Of a stretch of DNA of 64,000 bases, positions 23,401 through 34,595 are shown piece after piece. The notes beneath the pieces were generated by a model, which was not told the origin of the DNA, ran no database searches, and saw nothing but the letters and a program-made list of their open reading frames with translations. Positions within the stretch are counted from its first letter, which is position 1. The number at the start of each line of letters is the position of its first letter. The position numbers and the translations under genes were made by a program. Source of the DNA: Macrotis lagotis. Taxonomy: Eukaryota > Chordata > Mammalia > Peramelemorphia > Peramelidae. Location of the stretch: the NCBI RefSeq assembly GCF_037893015.1, contig NC_133665.1, positions 19,753,207 to 19,817,206 on the forward strand, written 5' to 3'.

Positions 23401-24470
23401 AAGAGAAGATATATCTGGATATGTTTATTTAAGTGATATAAAATGAATATTACTGAGATTACCAGCTTTGACAGCATATTGAAAGGTTTCATAGGAGTAA
23501 AGGCAGATTCCACCTCTATTGTCTAAAATTTCTAGTTTGTTTCTACTCTCAAACTGAGAAAAGAATGCTCCTCTGGAAAAGTACCCAGACTTCTGATAAT
23601 CACAGAAAGTTCATTTATTTTTCTCCTCAAAGAGATGTTTACCAGTACATATCATACACTCAAAAAAATGAGTTATTTAATAGACAAGAACCACTTGGAT
23701 TTTAGGCTTTTCTCCATTAATCCCTGAGTGGGAGAGTAAAACAGTCCTATAAAAAGAAAGGGTGCATTTTTATTCTGAGGTACTCAAGAAACTTTTACAT
23801 ACTGCCATCTGTTGACATCTTTTAGCCATGTCTTAGAACTCATTCACATTGAAAAAAAATATATTGTAAACGGCATTTAAAACACACAAGAGAGGTATAA
23901 CTCTGTATGGCCTGGCTCCTCTCTCTCTAACATTCCCCCATTTTGCAATTTAACATAAATATCAGAACTCTGTAATCAAAACTACATGAATTTCATAGTC
24001 CTGGATTTTTTTTTTGGGGGGGGGACGGAGAGAGGTCCTACTTAAAAAGTGTTGCCTTGAGTTATGTCCTTAAGTATCAAAATGCTTTGGAAGGTGCATA
24101 AACTGAGATTGACATAGATAGTAAAACAGCCTGGGAGAAAAATGAGCTGTATAAATAAATATACTTGATAATAGACTTAAGGAACTTGAGTGACTAACTT
24201 TCATTACTGGTTGCCCAGGAGTTGCAAACTCTCTTGTATAAAATTGATGGTATATTCTATTTGTCTGTGGATGTTGAAATGACTCCATTCTAGTTTTTAA
24301 AAAGGATTAACAGGATCACACTGAAGATGCATGATGATGCTTTGAGATTTTGGCAAAGCGATTTTTTTTTCCACATAAAGTCAATTCCTGTGAACACTAT
24401 TATTTTGACCATAACTAAAAAGTTCCCCTAAAGTTACATTAATATCCTCCTTATTAGAAGCATGTTATAG
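20460..24470. other. Repeat-poor interval, no gene seen
   Basis: No young SINE, L1 end or exon is recognised here, only a weak MIR piece near 22640-22725 and a tract near 23240-23300. It lies just inside the inferred MYH11 intron 1 and contains the CArG box at 23035-23044. AT content is high, with several short conserved-looking blocks that I cannot test without an alignment. Confidence 0.5.
23035..23044. promoter_or_regulatory. Intronic CArG box (SRF site)
   Basis: CCATAAAAGG is an exact CC(A/T)6GG. It lies about 1.6 kb downstream of the inferred MYH11 start. Rodent MYH11 is known to need a first-intron CArG at about +1.6 kb for smooth-muscle expression. The sequence is seen; its role is inferred. 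Confidence 0.55.
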
Positions 24471-24583
24471 CAGGTCCTCAACCCTGGATCTTGAGCGACA
24501 GAGGAAGGATGACACCTGGTGCCGGTTTCCTACCCCCACCCCCATTCCCCACTCCCTTCGGACCCCCGTAGGTCACTACTTAC

Positions 24584-24660
24584 AGATATTCGATGGGGGG
24601 AAGCGGAGAAGGAGCTGGAGAATTCGGATCCTGCACAGTTCGCAGCTGGGGCAGTCCCAA
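24584..24660 (-). other. MYH11: Inferred MYH11 non-coding exon 1
   Basis: On the minus strand a TATATAG box (24685-24691) is followed about 28 nt later by a plausible start near 24660. About 77 nt of GC-rich leader without an ATG follow, then a near-consensus splice donor (ATATCT then gtaagtagt at 24583-24575). MYH11 (smooth-muscle myosin heavy chain) has a short untranslated first exon and a very long first intron. In human it lies next to CEP20, on the same strand, with its 5' end about 9 kb from the CEP20 3' end; here the gap is about 7.9 kb. No coding sequence is present, so the call depends on synteny, promoter type and CArG boxes. The start site is estimated from TATA spacing only. Confidence 0.6.
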
Positions 24661-24684
24661 ATCCCCTCTGCTTCTCCAGCCTCT

Positions 24685-24691
24685 CTATATA
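24685..24691 (-). promoter_or_regulatory. TATA box of the inferred MYH11 promoter
   Basis: It reads TATATAG on the minus strand, inside CTCTATATAGAG in a GC-rich setting. Spacing to the proposed leader exon is about 25-30 nt. Confidence 0.55.
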
Positions 24692-25432
24692 GAGGGAGAG
24701 CTAATGTGGGGTGGGAAGGATGGGGCGGGTGGGGAGGGGGGCGGGAGGGATGGATCTGGACCCAGGATACTGCTCCCTGCTGGAGAGATTTAATGAAGCG
24801 ATTCTAAGAGCCTTAAAAACAGCTGCCAGGAGCGTGATGCTGCGGTTTTGGAGATGCAGGGTGCATGGTTTGGAAGGGCATCGTGCTAAAACCAGGTCGC
24901 GGCGTCTAAGCTTAGGGAAAGTGCGTTGTGTAAAGAAGAGAAAAACAAAATCTCATCCCCCCCCCATTTTTTCAGTTGCCACTTAATAGCTGCAAGAACC
25001 CTGACTTTAGCCTCTTCTTCCCCACTTAGGAGGCAATGAGAGGGGCACAGGAGGTAAAGGAATTGGGGCACAGAAAGAGCGCGGAACTGACATCCATCAG
25101 TCTGTATCTCACTGTCCTGTCTCCTTCTTCCCTCCCCCAACCCTCTCTTCAAATTCTTTTACAATGTTTATTTCTCATTTTCGGCCTGTTTGAGGGGAGG
25201 GTTGAAATGAAGGGTGACACTGCTAGAGAGAACAAGGGGATTTTGCACTTTTACAGAATGTAGAGCAAGGGTCCCTGACTTCTAGGAGCCGAGGGTCATT
25301 TATAGTTCTGCCCTAAGTCTTTGGGGGGGGGGGGGGCTTTTCCTATTCCTTAAGTTTTCCTCCACCATCCAAAACATCATAGCCAAAAAAAAAAACTCTG
25401 GACACACACGTACACATTCATTCTAAGACACC

Positions 25433-25442
25433 CCATAAAAGG
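25433..25442. promoter_or_regulatory. Upstream CArG box (SRF site)
   Basis: CCATAAAAGG, identical to the intronic site, lies about 0.77 kb upstream of the inferred start. Smooth-muscle myosin promoters in rodents carry paired 5' CArG elements about 1.1-1.2 kb upstream, so the arrangement is similar but closer here. Confidence 0.55.
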
Positions 25443-25638
25443 AAGAAGAGGGAAACGCGAGCTGGTAAATTACCAAGGGGCTAGAAAGGGACAGGAATTC
25501 CCAGAGGAGAATCCCTGGTCTTAATATCTTCGTTAAAATTCTTCCCCCACCTTTTTCCTCTCAATCAAGACTGAGGTGCCCGCTTTCTGTCTCTCTCTCT
25601 CTCCCCCACACCAATGGGGAGCCCTGGGTGTGAGACAT

Positions 25639-25648
25639 CCCAAAAAGG
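25639..25648. promoter_or_regulatory. CArG-like site
   Basis: CCCAAAAAGG has one departure from CC(A/T)6GG, about 0.98 kb upstream. Possible second SRF element. Confidence 0.35.
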
Positions 25649-25717
25649 GAAAGCCAAAGTTCCTCCAGGAATTCCCATCAGCTGCATACCGGATACGGGG
25701 CTGCCCGCTACCCCTGA

Positions 25718-25727
25718 CTAAATATGG
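25718..25727. promoter_or_regulatory. CArG-like site
   Basis: CTAAATATGG has one departure from consensus in the second position. It lies about 1.06 kb upstream of the inferred start. Confidence 0.3.
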
Positions 25728-25924
25728 TACCGTGGTGTAGCATCCCAGATCCAACGTAGTGCCCCGGAGAGCACTTCAACCTTCACTTTGAGGTTCCCCA
25801 ACATACACTCTTTCCCCCCCCCTAGCTTCTTTAGACATTGTCAGAAGAGGTAAGGAAAGGGGATGCAAGGAATCTCATCCCACACAGGTTGTGCCTCTAA
25901 GAATGAAGGGGAAACATGAAGCAG

Positions 25925-26140
25925 TTCTTCAGATAACTTATCATTTATATGCCCACTCTTTATGACCCCATGGACTATACTGATCATGAGGTTTTTCTTG
26001 GCAAAGACACTGGAGTAGTTTACCATTTCCTTCTCTAAAGGATTAAGGCAAAAAAAAAAAGGTTAAATGACTTGTCAGATTTTCCTATTCCAGGCCCACA
26101 GCTCTAACCACTGGACCATCTAGCTACCTTTAGGTCATTG
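25925..26140 (-). repeat. CORE-SINE (Mon/Ther-like)
   Basis: It has 'ctctttatgaccccatggac', 'ttcttggcaaagacactgga', 'taccatttccttctctaaag' and a terminal 'cactggaccatctagctacc'. Confidence 0.7.
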
Positions 26141-26189
26141 CAAAGCCCAAATGGGTCTCAGGAATTTGAAAGGGTGGCTCTGAGGAGCT

Positions 26190-27030
26190 GCACTAGATTT
26201 ATCTCCAGTCTTCTTTTTTCCTGGGATATTCACTATCTCTTCCTAAGCTGTCACAGTAGGGAGGCCAGAGAGAGAGAGGCCAAGCCTTCCTCTGAAGACC
26301 CAGGGGAATTTGCCTGACAACTGACCCTGCCCCCCCCCCCAAAGGATTTTTCTCCATATCCAGGACAAACCTACTCTTTGGCATAGTACCAGAGATTTCT
26401 TCCCACCCCTCCAGCATAAAGTCTACCTTCTCATTTTAATACACTCTCCCCAGTCCAATCATTAATTCCCCCCAACTGTCACAAAAGTTAGGATTAGTTT
26501 TAGCTGAGCAGAATAGATGTAAAGTTATTGGAAAAATGATAAATGGGCTTCTGCCACTGGGGCATTTTAACAGCAAGCACACTGTAAAAGGAGTGGAAAT
26601 TGTCTGTCCCTGGGTTGGAGGATCTGCTAAGAAGATATTTTGTAGCAGGTTTAGCAACTGTAATGGTGCTGAGCTATGAACACTGTGAGGGAGGGAAACA
26701 GAAGAATGAAAGAAAACCAGAAAAGAAACAATCAAGGGATTCTAGATTTCAAGAAATATTTGAAGTTAGACACTGAGGAATCAAGTGTCCATTTTGAACT
26801 CACTGAAATTCTGGAATCAGAAGCTAATGTCTCAGAATAAGAAGAGATATTTTTGATGGGAAAATTAACTTTTCCCTTTCAAATGGTCTTCCATTTATGA
26901 AATATTGTTAAAAAACAAAACAAATAAAAATCTGGGATCTTAGCAATGGTCATTCTCCTTTCAAATGATTTACCTTTCAAGGGTAGTTATCAGATCTTTT
27001 TGATATACTTCTCTTAGTGCACAACTATGA
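26190..27030. other. No gene or repeat recognised
   Basis: AT-moderate unique-looking sequence upstream of the inferred MYH11 promoter. The small open frames lack any familiar domain. Confidence 0.4.
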
Positions 27031-27039
27031 ACAAGTTTT

Positions 27040-27235
27040 GTTATTGTTGTTGAATTGTTTCAGTAGTGTCTGACTCTGTGACTTCATTTAAGGTTTTCTT
27101 GACAAAAATACTGGAATGATTTTCCATTTCCTAAAGCCAACAGCGTTAAGACTTGCCCAGGGTCACACTGCTAATGTGAACTCAGGAAGAGGAGTCTTCC
27201 TGACTCCAAGTCTGTCACTCTACTGTGACACCTAG
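27040..27235 (-). repeat. CORE-SINE (Mon/Ther-like)
   Basis: It has 'gttgttgaattgtttcagta', 'tctgactctgtgacttcatt', 'gacttgcccagggtcacact' and a 'gtgacacctagct' end. Confidence 0.7.
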
Positions 27236-27564
27236 CTCTCAATGCAGAAGTAAGATATTCAATAAATGTTTATTGAGTGACAAAATGAATAAAGTTTATT
27301 ACCATAGAAGGACTGCTGAACCTTTTAACAATATCCAGTTACATCAACTCTAGAAATGATTTAATCTAATATTGTTTAATTAGTTGCTCAACTTTTTCTC
27401 CTAGCTACTCAGATGACTGAGATTTGCTCTTTAATTCACTAATCAAATATTTATTGAATATCTACTATGAAATATACAAATTACAACAATCTTCTTTCAA
27501 TGAGTTTACAATTTGGCAAATGTACCATGCATTTCCAAATTTGATTTTTATAAAAACTGAATGG

Positions 27565-27714
27565 GGGGGCAGCTAGGTAGCACAGTGGATAAGCACTAGC
27601 TCTGGAGTTAGGAAGACCTGAGTTCAAATATAACCTCAGACACTTAATAATTGCCTAGCTGTGTGACCTTGAGGAAGTCACTTAACCCCATCACCTTAAA
27701 TAAAAAAAAATTTC
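27565..27714 (+). mobile_element. SINE, older subtype, with TSD
   Basis: Forward copy using 'gtgaccttgaggaagtcactt' rather than the common 'gtggccttgggcaagccactt'. The duplication is about AAAACTGAATGG / AAAATTGAATGG on the two sides. Confidence 0.85.
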
Positions 27715-28234
27715 TAAAATTGAATGGAACCATAATTCATGTCATTTTTTCAATGCATATATATTTTTTTCCATTTTGAGTTATATTAGAAAGATACTAT
27801 CCTCAAGATGGCTTCACAGCTCCCGTAATTTTAGCACTAATAACTGCCCAGCAACACTGTTTGATTAGTTTGTCTGGTATGACTTCTGAATGAAGGACTA
27901 ACATGTCCAGAAATGACTCAGAGCTTATTGACATTGATCAACTCCCGCCCTTAAATTCTCCTTTCATTGATTATCTCCTGTTTTCACTCTTGTCACTGGA
28001 AAACCTTTAACACCCTCTTATTTTTAGGAACATCATAGATTATACTGGCACATTTCACTTATCCAGTGTGATGGTAGGAGTAGGAAAGCATATGAACTCT
28101 CTTAAATTCCCTTCCTAACAACTTTTTGTCAGATGTAAATAAATGGAGAAATATTACTCATGGGTAGACTGAAACAAGATAATAAAAATGATAATTCTAA
28201 ATTTATTTTTTTCAGTGCCACACTAACGTAACTA

Positions 28235-28805
28235 CTAAAAAAATTGTTTTAGCAAGTTGGAAAAAAATGATAAAATTCATTTGGTCTTAAGAAAAAAAGG
28301 TCAAGAATATCAAGGGAATTGATTTTTAAAATGTGAAGGAAAATGATCTAGCTGTACCAGATCTTAAAACTGCATTATAAAGTGGGAATCATTCAAACAC
28401 TCTGGTAGAGAAAAGTGGACTAGATTAGGTTCACAATCTACAGTACTAAATGTTCATGTAATATAATGCTTGAAAAAACCTAGATATTCAAGCTTTGGGT
28501 TGGAAAGCAGTTTAGAATAAACGAGGTACAGACCAACATCTCATGCTATATACCAAGATAAGGTCAAAATGACTTAGGCATAAAGGATAATATCATAAAC
28601 AAATTGGGGAAGAATATTAGATTTTACCTATGGAAAGGGGAAAAATTTATTACCAAATAAGAGATAGAGAGCATTATAGAATGTAAAATGGGTAATTTTA
28701 TTATATTAAATTTAAAAGTTTTTAGACAAATAAATGAATGCAGTCAAATTAGAAAGAAGGCAGAAAACTAGAACAAATTTTAGTTTCTCTGATAAAGGCC
28801 TCATT

Positions 28806-28854
<49 letters not shown>

Positions 28855-29760
28855 AATTTTATAAGAATATACATCATTCCCCAATTGAGAAATCATCGAA
28901 GTATATGACAGGCAGTTTTTTAAAAAAAATGCTCCAAGTAACTGGAGAAATGCAAATTAAAACTACTCTGAAGTGCCACTTCACACCTATCAATGTGGCT
29001 AATATGAAAGAAATAAATGGAAAATGACAAATGTTAGGGCCAATGCAAAAGTTAGGGCAACAAAGCACTGCTGAGTTGTGAACTGATCCAATCATGCTGG
29101 AGAGCATTTTGGAAGTTTGCCTAATAAGACTGCATACCCTTTCACCCAGCAATACCACTATAGGTACTCCAAAGAGATCAAAGAAAAAGGAAAAGGACTT
29201 AAAGTATTTACAGCAGCAATTTTTGTGATGACAAAGTATTGGAAAATAAGGAGATGGCCATTAATCGAAGAATGAACAAGTTGTGGTATGATAGTGATGG
29301 AATACTGTTGGAAGGCATGATATGTAGGATACATTCAAAAAACCTGAAAAGACTTGCATTAACTGATTCAAAATGAGCAAAAGCAGAACATCAGACATAG
29401 TAACAGTATTATCGTATGATGACTGAGAATAACTTTTTTTTAAGCAATACAATGATCCAAGACAATTCTGGAGTACTTATGATGAAAAATGCTATCCATC
29501 TCCTGAGAAAGAACTGATGGGAATTTAAATGCGGATTGAAGCACACTTTTTTAACTTTATAATTCTTGGGGATTTTGGAGGGGAAGGTCTAGGTTTTCTT
29601 TTGCAAGATGGCTAATATGGAAATGTTTTGCATGACAGTATACATATAAGCTTTTTTAAATTTCTTGCTTTCTAAAGGAGGAGTTACAGGATGGAGGGGA
29701 GGGAATTTGGAACTCAACATTTAAAAAAAATGTTTTTACCTGTAATTGAGAAAATATTTT
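28235..29760 (+). mobile_element. L1 ORF2 3' part and 3'UTR, degraded
   Basis: The ORF2 C-terminal domain is readable with breaks: 'aaattcatttggtcttaaga', 'gaaaatgatctagctgtacc' (END-LAVPDL), 'tgatccaatcatgctggaga'. The tail 'tatggaaatgttttgcatga' follows. A (TA)n run interrupts it and another L1 end is inserted in its A-rich tail. Confidence 0.7.
28810..28852. repeat. (TA)n microsatellite
   Basis: About 21 perfect TA units inside the L1 fragment. Confidence 0.95.
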
Positions 29761-29776
29761 AAAAAGGCTATCAGCA

Positions 29777-30353
29777 GCAGCCCTGTTGGTGGCAAAGAAT
29801 TGGAAATCCAGTAAATGTCCTTCAATTGGGGAATGGCTTAGCAAACTGTGGTATATGTATGTCATGGAACAATACTGTTCTATTAGAAATCAGGAGGGAC
29901 GGGATTTCAGGGAAACCTGGAGGGATTTGCATGAACTGATGCTGAGATGAGCAGAACCAGAAAAACACTGTACACCCTAATAGCAACATGGGGGTGATGT
30001 TCAACCTTGAAGGACTTGCTCATTCCATCAGTGCAACAATTGGGAACAATTTTGGGCTGTCTGCAAAGGAGAGTATCATCTGTATCCAGATAAGGAGCTG
30101 TGGAGTTTGAACAAAGTACAAGGACTATTCTCTTTAATTTGGGGGGAAAAAAACCATCTTATTGTCTGATTTTGTTACCCCTGAGAATTCTGTTCTTTAA
30201 GGATACGATTTCTCTCTCATCACACCCAAATTGGATCAAGGTAAAACATGGAAACAAAGTAAAGACTGATGGAGTGCTATCTGTGGGGTGGGGGTGGGGG
30301 AGGGAAGCAAGGTTGGGGGAAAATTGTAAAACTCACATATCTTTGATAAAAAA
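29777..30353 (+). mobile_element. 5'-truncated L1 3' end with perfect 16-bp TSD
   Basis: AAAAAGGCTATCAGCA occurs at 29761-29776 and 30354-30369. The insert carries the ORF2 tail ('tgttctattagaaatcagga') and the 3'UTR 'gatgggcttgctcattcca' type, ending 'gggggaaaattgtaaaactc' and A's. It landed at the A-rich end of the preceding L1. Confidence 0.85.
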
Positions 30354-30499
30354 AAAAAGGCTATCAGCACTCAAATCCAGAGTTGTATAAGTGATCTGGG
30401 TTCTTTTTTTAAAGACAAATACTTAACAAGACAGAAATCCAGCTTTCCAAAATGTTCCTTTTCAAACTGCAAGAGATCCCTCCTACTTCCATACTGTTG

Positions 30500-30630
30500 A
30501 TACCATGTCTTATAAATGCTTTTAGGCAAATCACTTAACATTCCTGAGTCTGTTTCCTCAAGAATAAAAAAAAAATTGGGTTAGATCTCTTTGAGAGCTC
30601 TTCCAGTTTTGGATTTACAATCCAATGTTT
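30500..30630 (+). repeat. MIR-class SINE fragment
   Basis: It has 'ggcaaatcacttaacattcc', 'gagtctgtttcctcaagaat', then 'gggttagatctctttgagag'. Confidence 0.6.
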
Positions 30631-30786
30631 ACTTAAACACTCTAAAATTGTAGTAATCCAGGTTATCTCCAAATATTACAATATCATAAAATCCTAGGAA
30701 TAAATTAACTTCACTTCCATTTTATCAATAAATGACAAAGGAGATGACACAAAATCAAATGACAATAGCTTTAGAACACCTAAGAA

Positions 30787-30865
30787 TGGGGTGCTAGGTG
30801 GTGCAGTGGATAGAGCACGGGCCTTGGAGTCAGGAGTACCTGAGTTCAAATCTGGCCTCAAGGTC
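30787..30865 (+). mobile_element. SINE, 3'-truncated
   Basis: Head and body through 'caaatctggcctca' only; the tail half is missing. Confidence 0.8.
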
Positions 30866-31058
30866 CCAAACCTGGTTGTCAGATTTAAGCTTCTCATAAT
30901 TCTAAAATCCCACCTTGGCTATCAGTTCACTCTCCATCCTCCAGAAGTCTTTCACTTTTTCTGAATTTCCTATCCTTTGTAATCATTTTCTTCCCATTAA
31001 TCCGATTCATTCTTCAGAACTGAGTCTTTTAACTGCCCACTAAAAACTACCAATGCTT

Positions 31059-31236
31059 GGGGTGGCTAGGTGGTGAAGTGGATAAAGCACCGGCCCTGGA
31101 GTCAGGAGTACCTGGGTTCAAATCCGGTCTCAGAAACTTATTAATTACCTAGCTGTGTGGCCTTGGGCAAGCCACTTAACCCCGTTTGCTTTGCAAATTA
31201 AAAAAAAAAAAAACCTAAAAAAATAAATAAAACAAA
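31059..31236 (+). mobile_element. WSINE1-like SINE
   Basis: Full-length forward copy with a long A-rich tail. It sits immediately downstream of the presumed CEP20 3' end. Confidence 0.9.
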
Positions 31237-31254
31237 GGCTACACAAAAGACCAG

Positions 31255-32538
31255 AAAGTGCTTTAACCTCATTTATTGAAAGATACACTTAAATTATCAA
31301 AATCATTTTAGTATAAAAATTGTTGCAAAACATTACATTGAAAAAACACATCTATAAGTGACACATTTTATTTAGCTTTCATTTTGATGGGGGGGTTGAC
31401 ATATGTATCCAAAATTACAGTACTGGATTTTGACTGTATCTGGTTCTACATGATTGCAATTCCTGAGGTAAATTCAGTATTCATTGCCAACATTCTTGAA
31501 AACTGAAATTAATCTGGGAAGAATCCAGACATTTATACTTCCACATATAATATAATGGAACTCAAATTACATAATACCAATTTCATTTAAAAATAGTAAC
31601 TGGTTCTCTTATACCATTATATGGTTTTATTCAATCAGTTATACTTAGATTCTTAACTATACACTAGATTGGTCTAATTAAAATCTGATGATTTATAAGA
31701 TTATGGATTTAAAGTTTTTTGCATTCTAGTAACACTTATGATCAGGTTAATCCCCAAATACTAAACATTATCTATTATCATCAAATATTAAAATCAGTAC
31801 CAAGTTTTTCAACTGAAGGAATCTTCTTTGAGAACTATATGAAAGCTAAACAAGATCATCTTTTTAACAGGTAGACACATTCCAGTACTTTAACCCAAAG
31901 CCTGTCCCTTCATGCCTGCAATTTCACATGTTCATGTTTCAAAAAGAGTTCTTTGTTTTACTTAATGAAAATTTAAAGAGCCAGTTTTTTACCCAACCTC
32001 TAAATTAACCCTTCTAACAAAAATATACTTTTTCTAAGAGATTGCCGAATAATTAAAAACTCAGCTTCTAAAGAAATTTAAAAAACTGTCAAAAGCTGAA
32101 AAAACAGCCTTTTAGAAAATCAGCTTATAGACAAATTACTGATTACTTTTATTATTTTTGCCTTTTTAGTTCCCTGTTTATGTAAATGTAGGTATTTTGA
32201 AGCAGTTTTGTTTTCTTACATAATTTTAGTGGGAAGAGGAAATACAGTGAAACAAGTATACTGAAAAACACACAGCTATGTTCAGTCTTGCTTTTCAGAA
32301 GGGACAAGAAAGGCAAAGAGGGGACTTTTATGATAAATGAGAGCATTTTCACTTTCCATTAGTTTGGAGTCTCCTAAAATATTGCCTAAAAAGAATATGC
32401 TTATCTTCCTCAAGTCAAATTCAATAAGTTAGATGACAGTTAACCTTTATTCACATATACAGAAAAACATAAGAAAACTAAATGTTTCAAGCAATTACAT
32501 TATTTATATACTGTTATATCATGACAATAAATAGCAAT
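31255..32538 (-). other. CEP20: Presumed CEP20 3' UTR
   Basis: About 1.3 kb of AT-rich, repeat-free sequence directly downstream of the terminal exon on the minus strand, ending near a SINE. Several AATAAA motifs lie on the minus strand, so the true end is not settled. Confidence 0.4.
31272..31277 (-). terminator. Candidate poly(A) signal for CEP20
   Basis: AATAAA on the minus strand, the last one before the SINE at 31059-31236. Other AATAAA motifs exist upstream, so this is one candidate among several. Confidence 0.3.
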
Positions 32539-32669
32539 TTAATCTATCCATAAGGAAATTAAAGATGTATATTTGCACCAAATGAAACTATATAATTTCT
32601 TCACATCTTGAGAAACATGATCTTCTCTATTAGTAGTGCATGCTGTCCTCCACTTTTCTAAATGATCAT
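32539..32669 (-). pseudogene. CEP20: CEP20 terminal exon, ancestral coding now out of frame
   Basis: The acceptor 'aaatttcag' is followed by sequence that, in the human-like phase, reads DHLEK...TTNRED-HVSQDV, matching the DDHLRK...TN-ED-HVSQ end of the human protein. That phase stays open to a TAA at 32539-32541 and would run about 19 residues past the human end. Exon 4 does not deliver this phase and already contains an upstream TGA, so in the present gene the exon would be 3' UTR unless splicing changes. Homology is clear from the aligned residues; loss of coding use is inferred. Confidence 0.65.
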
Positions 32670-33137
32670 CTGAAATTTAAAATACATACAGAATTACTAT
32701 TTATACAGAATCAAAACTGGCAAATGAACTCTAAGTAAATTTTACTGATACCACAACTCATCATATGGATTCTTGAAGGCTATGAGTTTGTATCACTAAC
32801 TGAAAGGGTCTGGGGTCTGAGGTCAGTCTGGTTAAATTCAAAAAGATTTATTATCAGAAGGCTGGACATTAGGAGATGAATTTGTGGCTGGAACAAATAA
32901 ATCATAAATAACCAATGAAAGCAAGGAGTCATGGTTAGTATTAGCAGAGTGAGTATCCACACAAAAGAAATCACAGACCTTTTCAAGTTTTTAAGAATAA
33001 GAATTCTGTCAAGTTTGGCACAAAAAGAAAAGGATTTGTATCCTCCTATTGGTAATTACACCTTAACAAAATTTTTCCACATACTATTTAAGAGTAGTAA
33101 CAATTTACATAATAACAATTTTAAACTACTCATTTTA

Positions 33138-33292
33138 TTTAGGTGTTTTTTTTTTCGGAAGGCAAACGGGGTTAAGTGGCTTGCCCAAGGCCACACAGCT
33201 AGGTAATTATTAAGTGTCTGAGACCGGATTTGAACCCAGGTACTCCTGACTCCAAGGCCGGTGCTTTATCCACTACGCCACCTAGCCACCCC
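33138..33292 (-). mobile_element. WSINE1-like SINE with 17-bp TSD
   Basis: TTAAACTACTCATTTTA at 33121-33137 and 33293-33309. A CpG-rich, nearly consensus body suggests a recent insertion. Confidence 0.95.
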
Positions 33293-33722
33293 TTAAACTA
33301 CTCATTTTAAGATAGACTATATTTGGGAAACAAATCTATAAAAAGAAAACTGAAATCACTTTACATTGTGTTAAAGAAATAGAGATGTTTTCTGGATGAC
33401 ATTTTTAATCCGTGTTCTCTGAAGCTGGTTTCTTACTAAAAAAGAGATTCTGCTTGTATTAAAAATTTATGCTTCCAGAGTACCCTCTTGTGGTAGGAAA
33501 AGAATTTACTTGGTAGTTTTCATACTATTATTCTAAAAATGACTTCATATATTCAACTGGAATTTTCATAAGTTTTAGTAAAATATATAGAATATATGAC
33601 AATTATGCCTTAGAAATTTAAAAAGATTATTAGTGCAGTAATGAATATTTTATCCAATTCTGCTAATTTTCTCTTATGACAAAGAAATGTAAAGTATAAA
33701 CAGTTTAATAGTGGTAAAATGT

Positions 33723-33881
33723 GGGGCGGCTAGGTGGCGTAGTGGATAAAGCACCGGCCTTGGAGTCAGGAGTACCCGGGTTCAAATCCGGTCTCAGACA
33801 CTTAATTACCTAGCTGTGTGGCCTTGGACAAGCCACTTAACTCCATTTGCCTTGCAAAAAAAAAAAAAAACAACTAAAAAA
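33723..33881 (+). mobile_element. WSINE1-like SINE with TSD
   Basis: ATAGTGGTAAAATGT before and ATAGTGCTAAAATGT after (one mismatch). Near-consensus body. Confidence 0.92.
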
Positions 33882-34438
33882 ATAGTGCTAAAATGTAAGG
33901 ATGGACTAATAGAAGTTGATTAAGACTGCAGAGATGTAGGTTAAGTATAATTATACTGAAAGACAGCTTGGAAAGTAATGGGTTTTAAGTAATAGAATAA
34001 AATAAGGGCACTAACTGAATAAATAAGAAGTAGACAATTTTGGTGGGAGGATGAGGAAAAATTAACAGACATAAATATAAACTTAGAACAGACTTATATA
34101 AAAGGGTTTAATTTATCATATAGGAATTTTTCCATTTTCATAGCAAGCTCAACTGTATGGGTCCCTTTATATAACTTGCTGAAATTTCCAACTCCTGGAA
34201 CAAATTATTATCTTTTAGATACTTCATGCCAACAAAATCTTACAGTAAATAAAATGTACATAAAATAGTGAACAGGTTCTCTTTGCCCTTGAATTGGCAT
34301 AATGGAGAGGAGGGTTCTTTAGGTTTCTTTATTAAACAATGGAATACTCATAAAGCTGGAATAGTGCTTAGAGATAATCTGGTTCAGTTCTGTTATTTTA
34401 AGAGAGGTGACAACTTGGCCTAAGAAAAACAAACATAC

Positions 34439-34595
34439 GGGACGCTAGGTGGCATAGTGGATAAAGCACCGGCCTTGGAGTCAGGAGTACCCGGGTTCAA
34501 ATCCGGTCTCAGACACTTAATAATTACCTAGCTGTGTGGCCTTGGGCAAGCCACTTAACCCCGTTTGCCTTGCGAAAAAAAACTAAAAAAAAAAA
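34439..34595 (+). mobile_element. WSINE1-like SINE
   Basis: Near-consensus forward copy with intact CpGs ('acccgggttcaaatccggtc'). Short imperfect duplication (AACATAC / AACCATAC). Confidence 0.9.

Larger units (their letters stand above)
1..24574 (-). other. MYH11: Inferred MYH11 intron 1 (partial), no coding exon seen
   Basis: Everything left of the splice donor at 24574-24583 would be first intron if the promoter at about 24.66 kb is MYH11. I looked on the minus strand for the first coding exon, which should encode the myosin heavy chain N-terminus, and found none, so it probably lies beyond base 1. That fits the long first intron of MYH11 in other mammals. The interval is filled with SINEs, L1, HAL1-like, L2 and MIR-class repeats listed separately. 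Stretches such as 191-500, 1376-2084, 2331-2830, 7990-8428, 8730-9180 and 9330-9840 show nothing recognisable. The identification rests on synteny and promoter motifs, not protein homology. Confidence 0.5.

Noticed and set aside
28734-29027. 97-aa frame with Ile-Tyr repeats
   Set aside because: It is the TA microsatellite embedded in degraded L1 ORF2.
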